A stretch of DNA of 64,000 bases from Streptomyces camponoticapitis (GCF_014646115.1 NZ_BMMV01000010.1:62001-126000), one strand, 5' to 3'; positions 18,274 through 27,469 are shown, numbered from the stretch's first letter. Translations and numbers: made by a program. Notes: generated by a model from the sequence alone, not told the origin.

Positions 18274-18756
18274 TCAGGGCCGGGCCGACCCAGTCAGACA
18301 CGGGGCTTCGGCGGCGGGGTCCACCGGCCCGTCCCCGACACGTTCCGCCAGCTCACGCGCCCAGGCGGTCATCCCGGGGACATCGATCCCGTACGGCGCC
18401 CCGTACCCGGAGATCCGCTCCGCACCCCGCAGCAGCAACCGCGCCCCACCCGTCGGATTGCCCCGGGCGGCATGCGTCAGCCCCACCGCGAGCTGCGCCA
18501 TCCCGCGCCACAGCGCCTCCTCCTCGTCGGGCCCGGACTTCCACGCGTCCTCGAACACCTCGTGCGCGTGGAACGGCATCCCGGCGTCCAGCAGCCGCTG
18601 CGCCTCCCGCACGGTCTCGCCGGGCGCCCGCACGACCCCCTCGGGCCCCCGCTCGACCCCGGGCGCTCCGTAAGGCAACGGCCGCCCCAGCCCATCCCGC
18701 GGCCGCGCGCTCCGCGCCCGCCCTTCGACGTCCCGATCCCGCCGCTTCTCCGTCAT
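18274..18756 (-). CDS. DUF309 family protein
   Basis: A 160-residue protein with the DUF309 helical core: EAQRLLDAGMPFHAHEVFEDAWKSGPDEEEALWRGMAQLAVGLTHAARGNPTGGARLLLRGAERI, roughly residues 50-115. The HAHEVFEDAWK motif and the following WRGMAQLAVG helix are diagnostic. The biochemical role of the family is not known to me. I chose the ATG at 18756 because the frame further upstream only reads through the antisense of a tRNA gene. The Arg-rich first 45 residues are not conserved. Confidence 0.8.
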   Translation of the reverse strand: MTEKRRDRDVEGRARSARPRDGLGRPLPYGAPGVERGPEGVVRAPGETVREAQRLLDAGMPFHAHEVFEDAWKSGPDEEEALWRGMAQLAVGLTHAARGNPTGGARLLLRGAERISGYGAPYGIDVPGMTAWARELAERVGDGPVDPAAEAPCLTGSARP

Positions 18757-18871
18757 GCCCCGATTGTCTCCCGTCTCTGCCACCCCAGGGACGGGCGGCC
18801 GTCGGCCGACCGTGGGGTAATGTTCTCCATTGTGGCCGCAAGGGAACTCTTCCGGGCGGCGACGGGAACAG

Positions 18872-18945
<74 letters not shown>

Positions 18946-18964
18946 CTCGTGAGAGTCGCGGTTC

Positions 18965-19009
18965 AGGGCCGGTTTCGGAGAGATCCGAAACCGGCCCTTG
19001 ATCTTTTTT
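18965..19009 (+). terminator. Intrinsic terminator of tRNA-Pro
   Basis: A 14-15-bp perfect stem (GGGCCGGTTTCGGA with its complement) and a GAGA tetraloop are followed within 5 bases by TTTTTT. This is a classical rho-independent terminator, rarely so clear in this GC range. Confidence 0.95.
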
Positions 19010-19397
19010 GGGGACCGGGTGGGGACCGGGGCCGGGCGACGGTGCGCAGGACCGCGTGGGACAGGGCTCTGTGGGAGACGTCGCGTTCGCCGACGCGGAT
19101 GTTCCTGGTGATGCCGAGGTCTCCGCCGGTTTTCCAGCCTGCCTGCCGGCGTCCGCCCAGGCGGCGGGTGCGGCGGTGGCCGGTAGCGGCGAATGCGAGG
19201 GAACGGGCGGTCGAGGGCGGTTCCGACAGCGTCAGTGATCGTGGCGGTCATCGCTCGTGGCCATCCCCACCAGGGACCTCGGCCGTGCGGAAAGCGGCGA
19301 TGTGCCCTGCTCGAACCGCACGGGGACATCGGTTGACGCGGCGCTTGCGAGCAGCAGGGGCCGACTTCCCGCCGACGGTCGCTCTCGGGGCCGGGGT
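19010..19397. other. Degraded sequence downstream of tRNA-Pro
   Basis: No intact gene. The stretch starts with a direct repeat of GGGGACCGGG (19010-19030). Read on the minus strand, the sequence next to the tRNA gives a short tail PPGPHPVPKKIKG, similar in style to the C-termini of Streptomyces tyrosine integrases that use tRNA genes as attachment sites. A second short open stretch (MTATITDAVGTALDRP, minus, about 19250-19200) breaks off. I read this as a scar of a lost integrated element; the evidence is weak. Confidence 0.3.
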
Positions 19398-20090
19398 TCA
19401 GCGCGCGGCTTGCCGGGGGATACGTGTGTCGGCCCACCGTGAGAGGTCTGGTTCGGCGAGCGAGGTGACCCACAGGTCGACCATTGTGGTGGTCGGCTCT
19501 CCGGGCCAGGGGCCTACCCCGAGCACCCGCATGCCGGCCCGCGACGCGGCTTCGACACCGCACAGGGAGTCCTCCACGGCGAGTGTGTCGGCCGGGTCCG
19601 TCCCGCAGTGGCGTGCGGCGGCCAGGTAGACGTCGGGCTGCGGTTTGGGCCGGATCCCGGCGTCGGGGACCACGATGTGGTCGAAGTAGTCTCGCAGGCC
19701 CGCCGTGTCCAGGCAGGACTCGACGACCTCGCGCGGGCAGTTGCTCGCCACGGCCAGCGGGGCGAACGTGGCGGCGGACGCCACCAGTTCACGGGCTCCG
19801 GGCATGGTCACGGGGTTCTCGGCGACCAGGTCGCGGAAGATCCGGAGCAGGCTGCCGGTCATCTCCCTGACGAGGCCGGGCCGTCCGGCCTCCTCGGCCA
19901 TGAGCCGGCCGCACTGGGTGTAGTGAAGTCCCTTGGCCCGGTCCGCGAAGCCCGGGGCCGGGGTGAGGCCGAATTCGCCGAGCGCGTGTTCTCGCGCGTC
20001 CTGCCAGTGTCTTTCGGTGTCCATGAGGGTGCCGTCGCAGTCGAACACGATGGCCGAAGGGGTCCAGGAGAGGACTCGTTCAGAGGTCAT
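19398..20090 (-). CDS. HAD-family phosphatase next to butyrolactone genes
   Basis: A 230-residue HAD hydrolase of the beta-phosphoglucomutase/phosphatase group. Motif I is FDCDGTLMDTE (residues 14-24), motif II ASNCP, motif III RPKPQPDVYL and motif IV EDSLCGVEAA, so all catalytic residues are present, with an alpha-helical cap. It lies 225 bp after the AfsA-like gene, same strand. In A-factor-type biosynthesis the phosphorylated butenolide or butanolide intermediate must be dephosphorylated, and this enzyme is a candidate for that step. The ATG at 20090 fits the family start; an ARE-like site lies upstream. Confidence 0.85.
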   Translation of the reverse strand: MTSERVLSWTPSAIVFDCDGTLMDTERHWQDAREHALGEFGLTPAPGFADRAKGLHYTQCGRLMAEEAGRPGLVREMTGSLLRIFRDLVAENPVTMPGARELVASAATFAPLAVASNCPREVVESCLDTAGLRDYFDHIVVPDAGIRPKPQPDVYLAAARHCGTDPADTLAVEDSLCGVEAASRAGMRVLGVGPWPGEPTTTMVDLWVTSLAEPDLSRWADTRIPRQAAR

Positions 20091-20242
20091 GCGAGTTGTT
20101 CCGTTCCGCAGTGCCCGCGGAGGGCAGCACGCCAAGCGATGTGCCGTCAGGCACGGTTGGCGCGTAGGCCGCCGGATCCGGGGGCGGATCGGTTCTCGGT
20201 GGGCGGACATGAGGGAGGAAGGTTTCTCCGGACCCACCCAAG

Positions 20243-20267
20243 AACATAACGATCACTACGGTATGAA
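20243..20267. promoter_or_regulatory. ARE-like site (butyrolactone receptor operator candidate)
   Basis: The stretch begins AACATAACG and ends CTACGGTATGAA, an imperfect inverted repeat that resembles the autoregulatory elements bound by ArpA/ScbR-type receptors (half site near CGGTATG). It lies about 155 bp upstream of the HAD gene and just after the afsA-like gene. A second inverted repeat, CACATT/AATGTG, follows at 20295-20314. Confidence 0.45.
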
Positions 20268-20315
20268 GCATCGCGAAAAGTAGTCAAGTAGTGACACATT
20301 GGTATGAAAATGTGC

Positions 20316-21230
20316 TTACCGGTACTCCATGGCGCCAAAAGCGACATATCGTCCCCCCTGTCGGACGCGGAAACCGCAGGTCCGGTGGTGCGGCACAGCC
20401 AGCACGTGGGCGGCGGGCGCGAATTCGGCAAACCTCAGGGCTTTCAGCCGACCGGCGGTAGGGCGCACACACCGGCCGTCGCTCGCGAGCGCGCCGGCCT
20501 GTCGCGCCGCCTCCAGCAGGACCATGCCAGGGACATGGTCCGAGGGGTGGTCGAAGAAGAAGGGGTGCCGCGGATCGGCCGGCCGCAGCCGCACGGCGCC
20601 GCCGTCGACCGCGATCATCACATCGCGCGCGTCGGTCACTCCGAGCCGACCGATGTCCGACCGGTTTCCGGGACGGGTCGGCGCGGGCGGAAGGGCGGCC
20701 GCTCCGGCACCGCGTATCGCGGCGTACTGCTCCGGGCTCAGGAAGCGCGCACCGCCCCCGGCCCGTGCGAAGACCCCGGAACCGGATCGGACTGAGATCT
20801 CCGTACGCAGTCCGGTGACAGTGCCGTCCTCCCCACGGCGTATGTCGGTCACTTGCGCGCGGCAGGTCACGTCCGTGGAATTGGAGGTGGCGCGGGGTTC
20901 CCTTTCCGGATCGATCCGGAAGAACAGATCGGTGATCAGCAGACGGGATTCGGGCGGCACCGCGTAATGGCGCAGCGGCAGATAGATCCCGAGCTGACGC
21001 AGCGTTTCGACAACGATCAGCGGACTGTGCAGGTCCGCACCGTCCCGGGGAAACGTGGGATGTGATCTCGGCCAGGAGGCCGCCGCGTCGAATACGCCTC
21101 TCCGCTTTCCGGGGCGTACGTCGGTGAGCAGCACCTCTGCCGCCGACCTGCGGTGCACCAGTTCACGGGGCACGGTCCGTGACCAGCTCAGCCGGGATGC
21201 GCCGGTGAATACACCCACCGAATTATCCAT
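20316..21230 (-). CDS. AfsA/ScbA-like gamma-butyrolactone synthase
   Basis: About 304 residues with two hot-dog-like AfsA repeats. The first contains ELVHRRSAAEVLLTD and SPLIVVETLRQLG, the second HPFFFDHPSDHVPGMVLLEAARQA. AfsA-type enzymes join a beta-ketoacyl-ACP with dihydroxyacetone phosphate, the first step to A-factor-like signals. The start is uncertain: 21230 (MDNSVG) best fits the family length, but ATGs at 21248 and 21293 are in frame. It is divergent from the receptor gene, the usual arrangement for scbA/scbR pairs. Confidence 0.85.
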   Translation of the reverse strand: MDNSVGVFTGASRLSWSRTVPRELVHRRSAAEVLLTDVRPGKRRGVFDAAASWPRSHPTFPRDGADLHSPLIVVETLRQLGIYLPLRHYAVPPESRLLITDLFFRIDPEREPRATSNSTDVTCRAQVTDIRRGEDGTVTGLRTEISVRSGSGVFARAGGGARFLSPEQYAAIRGAGAAALPPAPTRPGNRSDIGRLGVTDARDVMIAVDGGAVRLRPADPRHPFFFDHPSDHVPGMVLLEAARQAGALASDGRCVRPTAGRLKALRFAEFAPAAHVLAVPHHRTCGFRVRQGGRYVAFGAMEYR

Positions 21231-21335
21231 ATGACCAGAAGAACTCATCTCCTTCGGATCCGCACTCCGTCTCTTCGATCGCGACGGCTTCATGGGCTAG
21301 ATTTCCGTGCTGTATCGGGACGGCGCGGCATCGGG

Positions 21336-21971
21336 GTGCATGTGCAGGGACGGGCAAAGGCAACACGGCGTTCTCTTCTGGAAGCTGCTGCGCAACTGTT
21401 CGAGGAACGGGGCTACGCGGGCACGAGTATCAGCGACATCAGCACCCTTTCCGGCAGGACGAGCGGTGCGATCTACTTCCATTACGCGTGCAAGGAGAAT
21501 CTCGCCCTCGCGGTGATGGAGGAAGTGTTCGACACGTGGCCCGCACTCGTCAGACGCCACCGCGAGGCGGACCTTCCGGCCCTGGAGAAGCTTGTCGCGC
21601 TGAGTTTCTCGGTCGCCCGCGCCTTCCGGGACGATGTCGTCGTACGAGGCGGCGCACGGCTCTGGGCCGAACGCAAGTCCGTCAGCGCGTCCTTCCCCTC
21701 ACCGTTCGAAGGCTGGATCGAGACCGTGGTCAGCCTGCTGGAGGAGGCCCGTCGCGAAGGTGTACTCACCCCGTCCGTGATCCCTCGCAAGGCGGGGAAT
21801 GCCGTCGTCTACGCCTTCTTCGGACTGCACACCGTCTCAGACGCGTTGGACGGCCGGGCACACATCGAGGAGAGGCTGCACGACCTCTGGCTCCTCCTGC
21901 TTCCCGCACTCCAGGCGCACCCCCGGCCCAGCCCGCTTCTCGACCGCGCTTTGCTCTTCTCGAACGGGTGA
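21336..21971 (+). CDS. Gamma-butyrolactone receptor-like TetR regulator
   Basis: A 211-residue TetR-family protein of the ArpA/ScbR class. The HTH (SISDISTLSGRTSGAIYFHYACKENLALAVM) is near residues 28-58, with the typical YFHY and K-E-L-A motif. I chose the GTG at 21336 because the sequence from there (V-x-V-Q-GRAKATRRSLLEAAAQLFEERGY) aligns without gaps to the start of known receptors (M-A-K-Q-DRAIRTR...); an ATG at 21231 would add 35 unrelated residues overlapping the afsA side. It may repress the afsA-like gene until its ligand accumulates. It could instead be a pseudo-receptor. Confidence 0.85.
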   Translation: MHVQGRAKATRRSLLEAAAQLFEERGYAGTSISDISTLSGRTSGAIYFHYACKENLALAVMEEVFDTWPALVRRHREADLPALEKLVALSFSVARAFRDDVVVRGGARLWAERKSVSASFPSPFEGWIETVVSLLEEARREGVLTPSVIPRKAGNAVVYAFFGLHTVSDALDGRAHIEERLHDLWLLLLPALQAHPRPSPLLDRALLFSNG

Positions 21972-22022
21972 CCCCGGTCCCGGAAACACGACCCCTTGCG
22001 GATTCGCGGGCGCGCCCTCACA

Positions 22023-23696
22023 TCAGCGCGAGCACACAAAGCTTTTGGCACTGTCAGGATCTCCGGCGCGGTATTTCGGCCAGAGGGGGTATTGGCACAG
22101 AGGCCGGGTCCTGCCGTTGCTCGCATCGGTTACGACTGGGGCGGCTGGTTCCCGATTCCGCTCCACCCACTGCTCGATCGCGGTGAGCGAGTCCCAACTG
22201 GCGGCGAACGCGGGCGTGCCGAAGTTCGCGTGGTTGGCACCCGGCACGAGGTAGTACCGCATGAACTCTCCGGTCTCGTGCGGCCCTACCGTGTCGGCCA
22301 CTCGCTCGTAGTAGTCGTTCGTCGAGCGATGCGAGACCAGTTCGTCGGCCGTGCCATGGATGAGCAGTAGCTTGCCACCGGATCGCGCGAACGGACGGAG
22401 GTCCGCGTTGTTGAGGTCCTGAACGCCCGAGAGGTGGCTGATCCGGGCGAGCCACTGGCCTGGCTGCCTCGGGTCGACCGTCAACGGGGTGTGGTTGGGG
22501 TCGCGAGTCAGGAAGTACTTGACCCATTGGTCCCAGTACTGCATTCCGTAGCCGCTTGTCAGTGGCATCGGATTCGAAGGCGCGGTCGTCCCGAACCCCA
22601 GAAGCGGTGTTCTCATGTCGGCGCCGGAGAGGAAGGGAAATCCGGGGTACCCCTTCTCACCGCTGGCGATCTTGTACGGCCAGGCCCATGGGGATGAGAC
22701 GGCCGCGATCGAGGCGATCTGGCGGTCCGAGAGGCATGCCGGGCCCGAGTCGCCGCCACCGGGGCATCGCAGCTCGCGAGGGTCGAAGTGGCAGGATCTC
22801 GGGTGAGAGATGACCTTGTCGATCAGCCCGTCCAGACCGTCGCAGGCCTGAATGACGCTGTTGTAGAGCAGGGTCTGCTTCTCGGGGCCGGGGAAGGCGC
22901 CGGGCTTCGCCAGTGATTGCGTCGCGTATCCCAGGTAGAGCACCGCGGCGAGATTGTTCCAGGCCGGATACGCCGAGATCACGCCGTCGAAGGCCTGGGG
23001 CCATCGCTGTGTCACAGCCAGTGCTTCGCGGCCGCCGGTCGATCCGCCGGCGAAGTACGTGCGTTCGGTCTTCGCCCGATAACCCTGCCGGATCAGGAAC
23101 TGGGCCGCGTCGTGGGTCTTCTTGAGCGCGTCGCCGGCGGAGAAGTTCCGGAGCGCCTCGTCGTTCATGGCGAAAGAGCCGTCCAGTGACGGAACGGGGT
23201 GACTGGTGAGGTCCGCCTGGTGCCCGGAGTCGCTCCCGTACGTCGCATATCCGCGCTCCAGCGGAGAGGGACGATCCGCAGGCCCGAAGGGGACGTTCGC
23301 CCTGACGTCAGGAATGGTGCCGTTGTAGCCACCACCGCCGAACATCATGGACCTGCCGTTCCAATCGAAGGGCAGAGCGACGCGTATCTCGATGACCGGT
23401 GCGGAGCGGTCGACCGGAAGGAGCGACCCATCGACCCGGCAGTAGGTGACGCTCCGGCCGCCGATGGTCTCCGTCACCCTCGACGCGGACTCCACCAGGC
23501 CACCGTTGGTGGGCAGGGAGAGCACGGCGGCGGGGATTCTGGTGCCCGCCAACGCCTCGCACGTCACAACGGTGCTCATGGAGGCAGCCCCGGCCACGGC
23601 CGGACGTGTATTCGTCAGGGCGCCCACCAGCGCGATGACAGCGGCGAATACGGCACCCGCGCGCGTCTTCGGCTTTCCTTTGGTCCGCGAGCTCAT
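22023..23696 (-). CDS. Secreted tannase/feruloyl esterase-family hydrolase
   Basis: A 557-residue alpha/beta hydrolase of the tannase and feruloyl esterase family. A signal peptide precedes the domain (RAGAVFAAVIALVGALT, cleavage after AVAGA near residue 36). The nucleophile motif is FAGGSTGGREAL, the acid is in HGTADELVSH, and the base is in PGANHANFG near the C-terminus. It should cleave ester bonds of phenolic acids outside the cell. It lies in tandem downstream of an MFS permease, suggesting use of the released aromatic acid. Confidence 0.88.
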   Translation of the reverse strand: MSSRTKGKPKTRAGAVFAAVIALVGALTNTRPAVAGAASMSTVVTCEALAGTRIPAAVLSLPTNGGLVESASRVTETIGGRSVTYCRVDGSLLPVDRSAPVIEIRVALPFDWNGRSMMFGGGGYNGTIPDVRANVPFGPADRPSPLERGYATYGSDSGHQADLTSHPVPSLDGSFAMNDEALRNFSAGDALKKTHDAAQFLIRQGYRAKTERTYFAGGSTGGREALAVTQRWPQAFDGVISAYPAWNNLAAVLYLGYATQSLAKPGAFPGPEKQTLLYNSVIQACDGLDGLIDKVISHPRSCHFDPRELRCPGGGDSGPACLSDRQIASIAAVSSPWAWPYKIASGEKGYPGFPFLSGADMRTPLLGFGTTAPSNPMPLTSGYGMQYWDQWVKYFLTRDPNHTPLTVDPRQPGQWLARISHLSGVQDLNNADLRPFARSGGKLLLIHGTADELVSHRSTNDYYERVADTVGPHETGEFMRYYLVPGANHANFGTPAFAASWDSLTAIEQWVERNREPAAPVVTDASNGRTRPLCQYPLWPKYRAGDPDSAKSFVCSR

Positions 23697-23793
23697 GGCG
23701 GTGCTCCTTCTGGTCGCCCGGGCGTTGGTCCGCTGTTCGGCCAGCCGGTGGGGATCCGGACATGGTCTGAAGTCCCTCCTCCGGCAGGGACAT

Positions 23794-25176
23794 TCAGGGC
23801 AGTACCTCCGAGTCCTTTTCGATGGCCGGGGCCGGGGCCGGGGCCGTAGTCGCGGTCGTGGTCGCGGTACCGGCGGTCCTCCGGTCCTCCTGTCGCAGGG
23901 CCCGGCGCAAGGCCACCGCGAGTCCGCCGCCGATGAGGGACACGACGATCACGATGTAGAAGCCGGATGCCGGATCGCCGGAATCGGATTCCGCGAGGCC
24001 GAACAGGTACGGCCCGACGAATCCGCCGGTCAGGCCGACCGTGTTGATGAAGGCCAGCCCGGCGGCCGCCACGATTCCCGACATCCGAGCCATGGCGACC
24101 GACCAGAAGACCGGCAGCGTGCCGAGGGTGAGCACGGACATGAGACCGATCAGTGCGATGCGCGCGACAGGCGAGGAGACCGCCAGGAAGACGGCGGCGA
24201 CCACGGCGGGGGCCACCGCCAGCACACCGATGGTGAAGGACTCGCGCGGGACGCGGCGGAAGACCGCCGGTATCAGCAGTACGCCGATCGTTCCTCCGAT
24301 ACCGGTTACTCCGCTGAGCAGTCCGACCAGGAACGCCCCGCTCACGTCCAGCGATTCGATGATCGACGGCACGTTGAAGGTCACACCGTTCATGGTGATC
24401 TGGTTGAGGAAGTAGATGAACCCGATGAGCAGGATGAACGGACGGCCGAACGCCTTCCCCAGGTTGTTCTTGAGGGTGAGCCCGCCGTGTGTCTCGGATC
24501 CTCGCGCGGCCTGCTCGCTCAGCGCCGCCGCCTCGTCCGCGGTCAGCCATTTCGCGTCGGCCGGCCGCTCGGGGAGGAGAGCCAGGACGACCAGCCCGAC
24601 GACCATGGTGATCAGGCCCTCGATCAGGAACATCCACTGCCAGCCGTGGAATCCGTACAGGTCGTCCAGCTCCATCAACGCGCCGCCGAGCGGGCCTCCG
24701 AGGAGCAGGCCGAGCGAGGGCGCGAGGTAGATGAACCCGGTCACGGTGACCCGGTCCTTCTGCGCGAACCACTGGGTGACCATGTACATCATCGCCGGGT
24801 AGAGGCCGGCCTCGGCCGCACCGAGCGCCATCCGCCCGATGTAGAAGGTGACGTCGTCGTCGATGAACATCATGAGCGATGTGACCGCGCCCCAGGTCAG
24901 AGCGATCCGTGCGATCCAACGTCGCGGCCCCACCCGGTACATGACCAGGTTGCTCGGGACTTCGAGCAGTGCGTACGTGACGAAGAAGAGGCCCGCACCG
25001 AGGCCGAAGGCGGCCACGCTGATGCCGACGTCCGCCTGCAGGTGGGTCTTCGCCAGCGCGATGTTCGTCCGGTCGACGTAGGACATGAAGTAGGCGAGGC
25101 ACAGGATCGGCAGCAGCCGCAGCATCGCCTTCCGGGTCGCGACGGCGTGTGGGCCGCCGACGGCGGGAATCGGCAT
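23794..25176 (-). CDS. MFS permease, anion:cation symporter (aromatic/organic acid) type
   Basis: A 460-residue, 12-helix major facilitator of the ACS/phthalate-permease type. YVDRTNIALAK follows helix 1, the signature of that group, and GWQWMFLIEG and RMALGAAEAGLYPAM are also typical. The ATG at 25176 has GGAGGGACGAGT in front, so it is preferred to 25200. The C-terminal tail is a Thr/Pro/Ala repeat from a GGCCGG-type low-complexity run. With the esterase next to it, a phenolic acid substrate is likely but inferred. Confidence 0.85.
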   Translation of the reverse strand: MPIPAVGGPHAVATRKAMLRLLPILCLAYFMSYVDRTNIALAKTHLQADVGISVAAFGLGAGLFFVTYALLEVPSNLVMYRVGPRRWIARIALTWGAVTSLMMFIDDDVTFYIGRMALGAAEAGLYPAMMYMVTQWFAQKDRVTVTGFIYLAPSLGLLLGGPLGGALMELDDLYGFHGWQWMFLIEGLITMVVGLVVLALLPERPADAKWLTADEAAALSEQAARGSETHGGLTLKNNLGKAFGRPFILLIGFIYFLNQITMNGVTFNVPSIIESLDVSGAFLVGLLSGVTGIGGTIGVLLIPAVFRRVPRESFTIGVLAVAPAVVAAVFLAVSSPVARIALIGLMSVLTLGTLPVFWSVAMARMSGIVAAAGLAFINTVGLTGGFVGPYLFGLAESDSGDPASGFYIVIVVSLIGGGLAVALRRALRQEDRRTAGTATTTATTAPAPAPAIEKDSEVLP

Positions 25177-25535
25177 ACTCGTCCCTCCAGGGAAGATCAA
25201 GCCCGGACGTGAGCGCGTGCGTGGTCGGCCGGCTCGGTAGGGGCTGTCGTGCGGCGCGCCCCGCGAGAGGCGGGCGCGAGAGCGTACGACGGTCCGCCCC
25301 CACCCTCGGCACCTGTGGCGATCGTGGTCCCGCCCATGGGATGGAACTCCACCTGTGGTGCTCCTCGCTCGAATCGTCCCCTGTCGAGTGGCAGATGACC
25401 GCGAGACGCTTCACAGCCATCTGTCGTGGGGTGAGGTTAGAGCGGCTTACAGGCTCCGCAGGATGGAAAGTACATACACTCATGGCGATGTCATGGTGTA
25501 TGAATTCACCACCTCGGTCCTGCGCGGGAGCATTG
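25177..25535. other. Regulatory gap between MFS permease and GAF regulator
   Basis: A 359-bp intergenic region between divergent genes. The notable content is the inverted repeat at 25473-25502. Otherwise no gene or RNA was recognised. Confidence 0.5.
25473..25502. promoter_or_regulatory. Inverted repeat upstream of the GAF/PucR regulator
   Basis: CATACAC (25473-25479) and GTGTATG (25496-25502) are perfect 7-bp arms, 16 bp apart, with inner CATGG/CATGA elements that extend the symmetry when shifted by one base. It lies 34 bp before the regulator start and is a good operator candidate for that regulator. Confidence 0.5.
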
Positions 25536-27344
25536 ATGGGACAACCCGGTTCGGGTACGGCCGATGCCGTCGGCGAAGGGGAACTGGCCTCGTACAGGCT
25601 GCGGCGCGAACGCGAACTCAGCAGCCTGTACACCACGGCTCGTTCGCTGACAGCGCTCGGCGAGGTCGGTGAGGTTCTGCGTTCGATCGTCAGACACGCC
25701 CATGAGCTGATCGGCTGCGACTTCGCTTATCTGTCGCTTCTGGACGAGGACGGGTATCTCACACTGAGAGCGTCGGCGGGCACGATCTCGCCGGAGTTCT
25801 CGTCGGCCCGGATGCCGCCCGGGGCAGGCCTGGGCGGGCGCGTGATCGAGTCCAGAGCCCCCTTCTGGGTCAGCAACTACCACGAGGCCCAAGTCCTCCG
25901 CCACGACTCCAGGTTCGATCTGCTCGTGCCCAGCGAGGGACTCATGGCGCTGCTGGGTGTACCGCTCTTGGTGGGTGAGGAAGCGGTCGGTGTCCTGTTC
26001 GCCGCCGACCGAACCGAGCGTCCCTTCGAGACGGACGAGGTGGCGCTGTTCAGCGCTTTCGCCGGTCATGCCGCGGTCGCCCTCAACAACGCGCGGCTCT
26101 ACGAGGAGAGCCGTGTCTCGCTGCGGCGGCTCACGGACGCCTATCGCACGATCGAAGACCAGGTCGCCACGATGGAACGGGCCGCGGCGGTGCATGAGGC
26201 CCTGACCCATGTGGTGCTGACCGGAGGAGGGCCCGGCGACATCGCGCAGCTGCTGGTCGAGCATTTGCGGGGCACGGTGACCGTCCAGGACCGGGACGAC
26301 AAGGTCATCGCGGTCCGAGGGGGGCGGGACGAGCACGCCGACCAGGACCTGGCCCGGGACCTGCGCGAGGAGGCCCGAAGGACCGGGCGGTGCGCCTCCT
26401 CGCGGGATGAGGGCGGTGCTGCCCTCAGCGTGGTGGCCGTCGGGGCGGGCGGCAGTCCCTTCGGCTTCCTGTCCCTGTCGGGCCACGCCGCCCCGGAACC
26501 GGCGGACGTCCGCATGCTTGAGCGCTCGGCCCAGATCATGGGCCTGCTCATCCTCATGCGCGATGCGCGCGTCGAGGCAGAGAAGCGGGTCCGGGGCGAG
26601 CTGCTCATGGAACTGCTGTCCCGCCGACCACTGCATCCCGCCCAGCGCGAGAGGGCTGTCGCCCTGGGGGTGGACGTCGACCACCTCGACGTCCTCGTCG
26701 TGGCCGACTGCCCCGAAAGGCCCACGAGCGACATCGTCCGGCAGTTGAGGCCACTCTCGTCCGAGTGGTCCGGACTGGCCGGCGAGTATCTCGGCCAGGC
26801 GACGATGTTGCTGCGCGCCGACGACGTGGACGATGTCGCGAGCGCACTGCACCACACACTGCGCCGTACGCTCGGCGCGCCGACGCTCGTGGTCGCCGAC
26901 CGGATCGCGGGGCAGGAGCGGTCCCGCTCGTTCACCCTGACGCAGCGCTGCATCAAGGTGATGCGCTCACTGGGAGACAACGACCGTGGGGCGAGTACAC
27001 ACCAGTACGGGATGTACTCCCTCGTCTTCGACCCCGAACGCGCCCACGACCTCGACCGGTTCCTCACCGACTGTCTCGGCACGCTGCTCGAGTACGACCA
27101 ACGACGGTCGACCGACCTCGTGGCCACGACGGCCGCCTACTTCGCCCACTCCGGGCACCTGAGCCGGACGGCTCGCTCCCTGCACGTACACATGAACACG
27201 CTGCTCAAGCGCTTGGACAGGATCGGGGTCCTGCTCGGCGACGACTGGCGCTCCCCGGACTCCGCGCTGCGCCTTCACCTGGCGGTACGTCTCCACGAGT
27301 TGAGGGCCGCGGTCGACGGGCCCGCCCCGGACGCCACCGGCTGA
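25536..27344 (+). CDS. GAF-domain PucR/CdaR-type transcriptional regulator
   Basis: A 602-residue regulator. A GAF sensor domain covers residues about 30-190 (IVRHAHELIGCDFAYLSLLDEDGYLTLRASAG), a middle domain follows, and a C-terminal HTH_30 of the PucR type ends it (YFAHSGHLSRTARSLHVHMNTLLKRLDRIGVLLGDDW, about residues 545-580). Such proteins activate aromatic or purine catabolic genes upon binding a small ligand. The ATG at 25536 has GGGAG closely upstream and the N-terminus fits. It is divergent from the MFS/esterase genes it probably controls. Confidence 0.85.
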   Translation: MGQPGSGTADAVGEGELASYRLRRERELSSLYTTARSLTALGEVGEVLRSIVRHAHELIGCDFAYLSLLDEDGYLTLRASAGTISPEFSSARMPPGAGLGGRVIESRAPFWVSNYHEAQVLRHDSRFDLLVPSEGLMALLGVPLLVGEEAVGVLFAADRTERPFETDEVALFSAFAGHAAVALNNARLYEESRVSLRRLTDAYRTIEDQVATMERAAAVHEALTHVVLTGGGPGDIAQLLVEHLRGTVTVQDRDDKVIAVRGGRDEHADQDLARDLREEARRTGRCASSRDEGGAALSVVAVGAGGSPFGFLSLSGHAAPEPADVRMLERSAQIMGLLILMRDARVEAEKRVRGELLMELLSRRPLHPAQRERAVALGVDVDHLDVLVVADCPERPTSDIVRQLRPLSSEWSGLAGEYLGQATMLLRADDVDDVASALHHTLRRTLGAPTLVVADRIAGQERSRSFTLTQRCIKVMRSLGDNDRGASTHQYGMYSLVFDPERAHDLDRFLTDCLGTLLEYDQRRSTDLVATTAAYFAHSGHLSRTARSLHVHMNTLLKRLDRIGVLLGDDWRSPDSALRLHLAVRLHELRAAVDGPAPDATG

Positions 27345-27469
27345 GCCTGCTCCCGGCCGGCGCGGTCGACGGCGGGGACCGTGCCGGTTTTCTGGGTTCA
27401 CGCTCGTCGTCCCCAGGCGCTTTCATGGGGCCGGACAGCTACCGTCGGCGCGGAGGAAGCCGGCGGTCT

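Noticed and set aside
23821..23845. A GGCCGG-type tandem run
   Set aside because: It codes for the Pro/Ala tail of the MFS permease and has no spacer-repeat structure, so it is not a CRISPR or satellite of note.
23446..25212. A long plus-strand open frame over the MFS permease
   Set aside because: The minus strand encodes a full 12-helix permease. The plus-strand product is a repeat-like Asp/Arg/Gly shadow.
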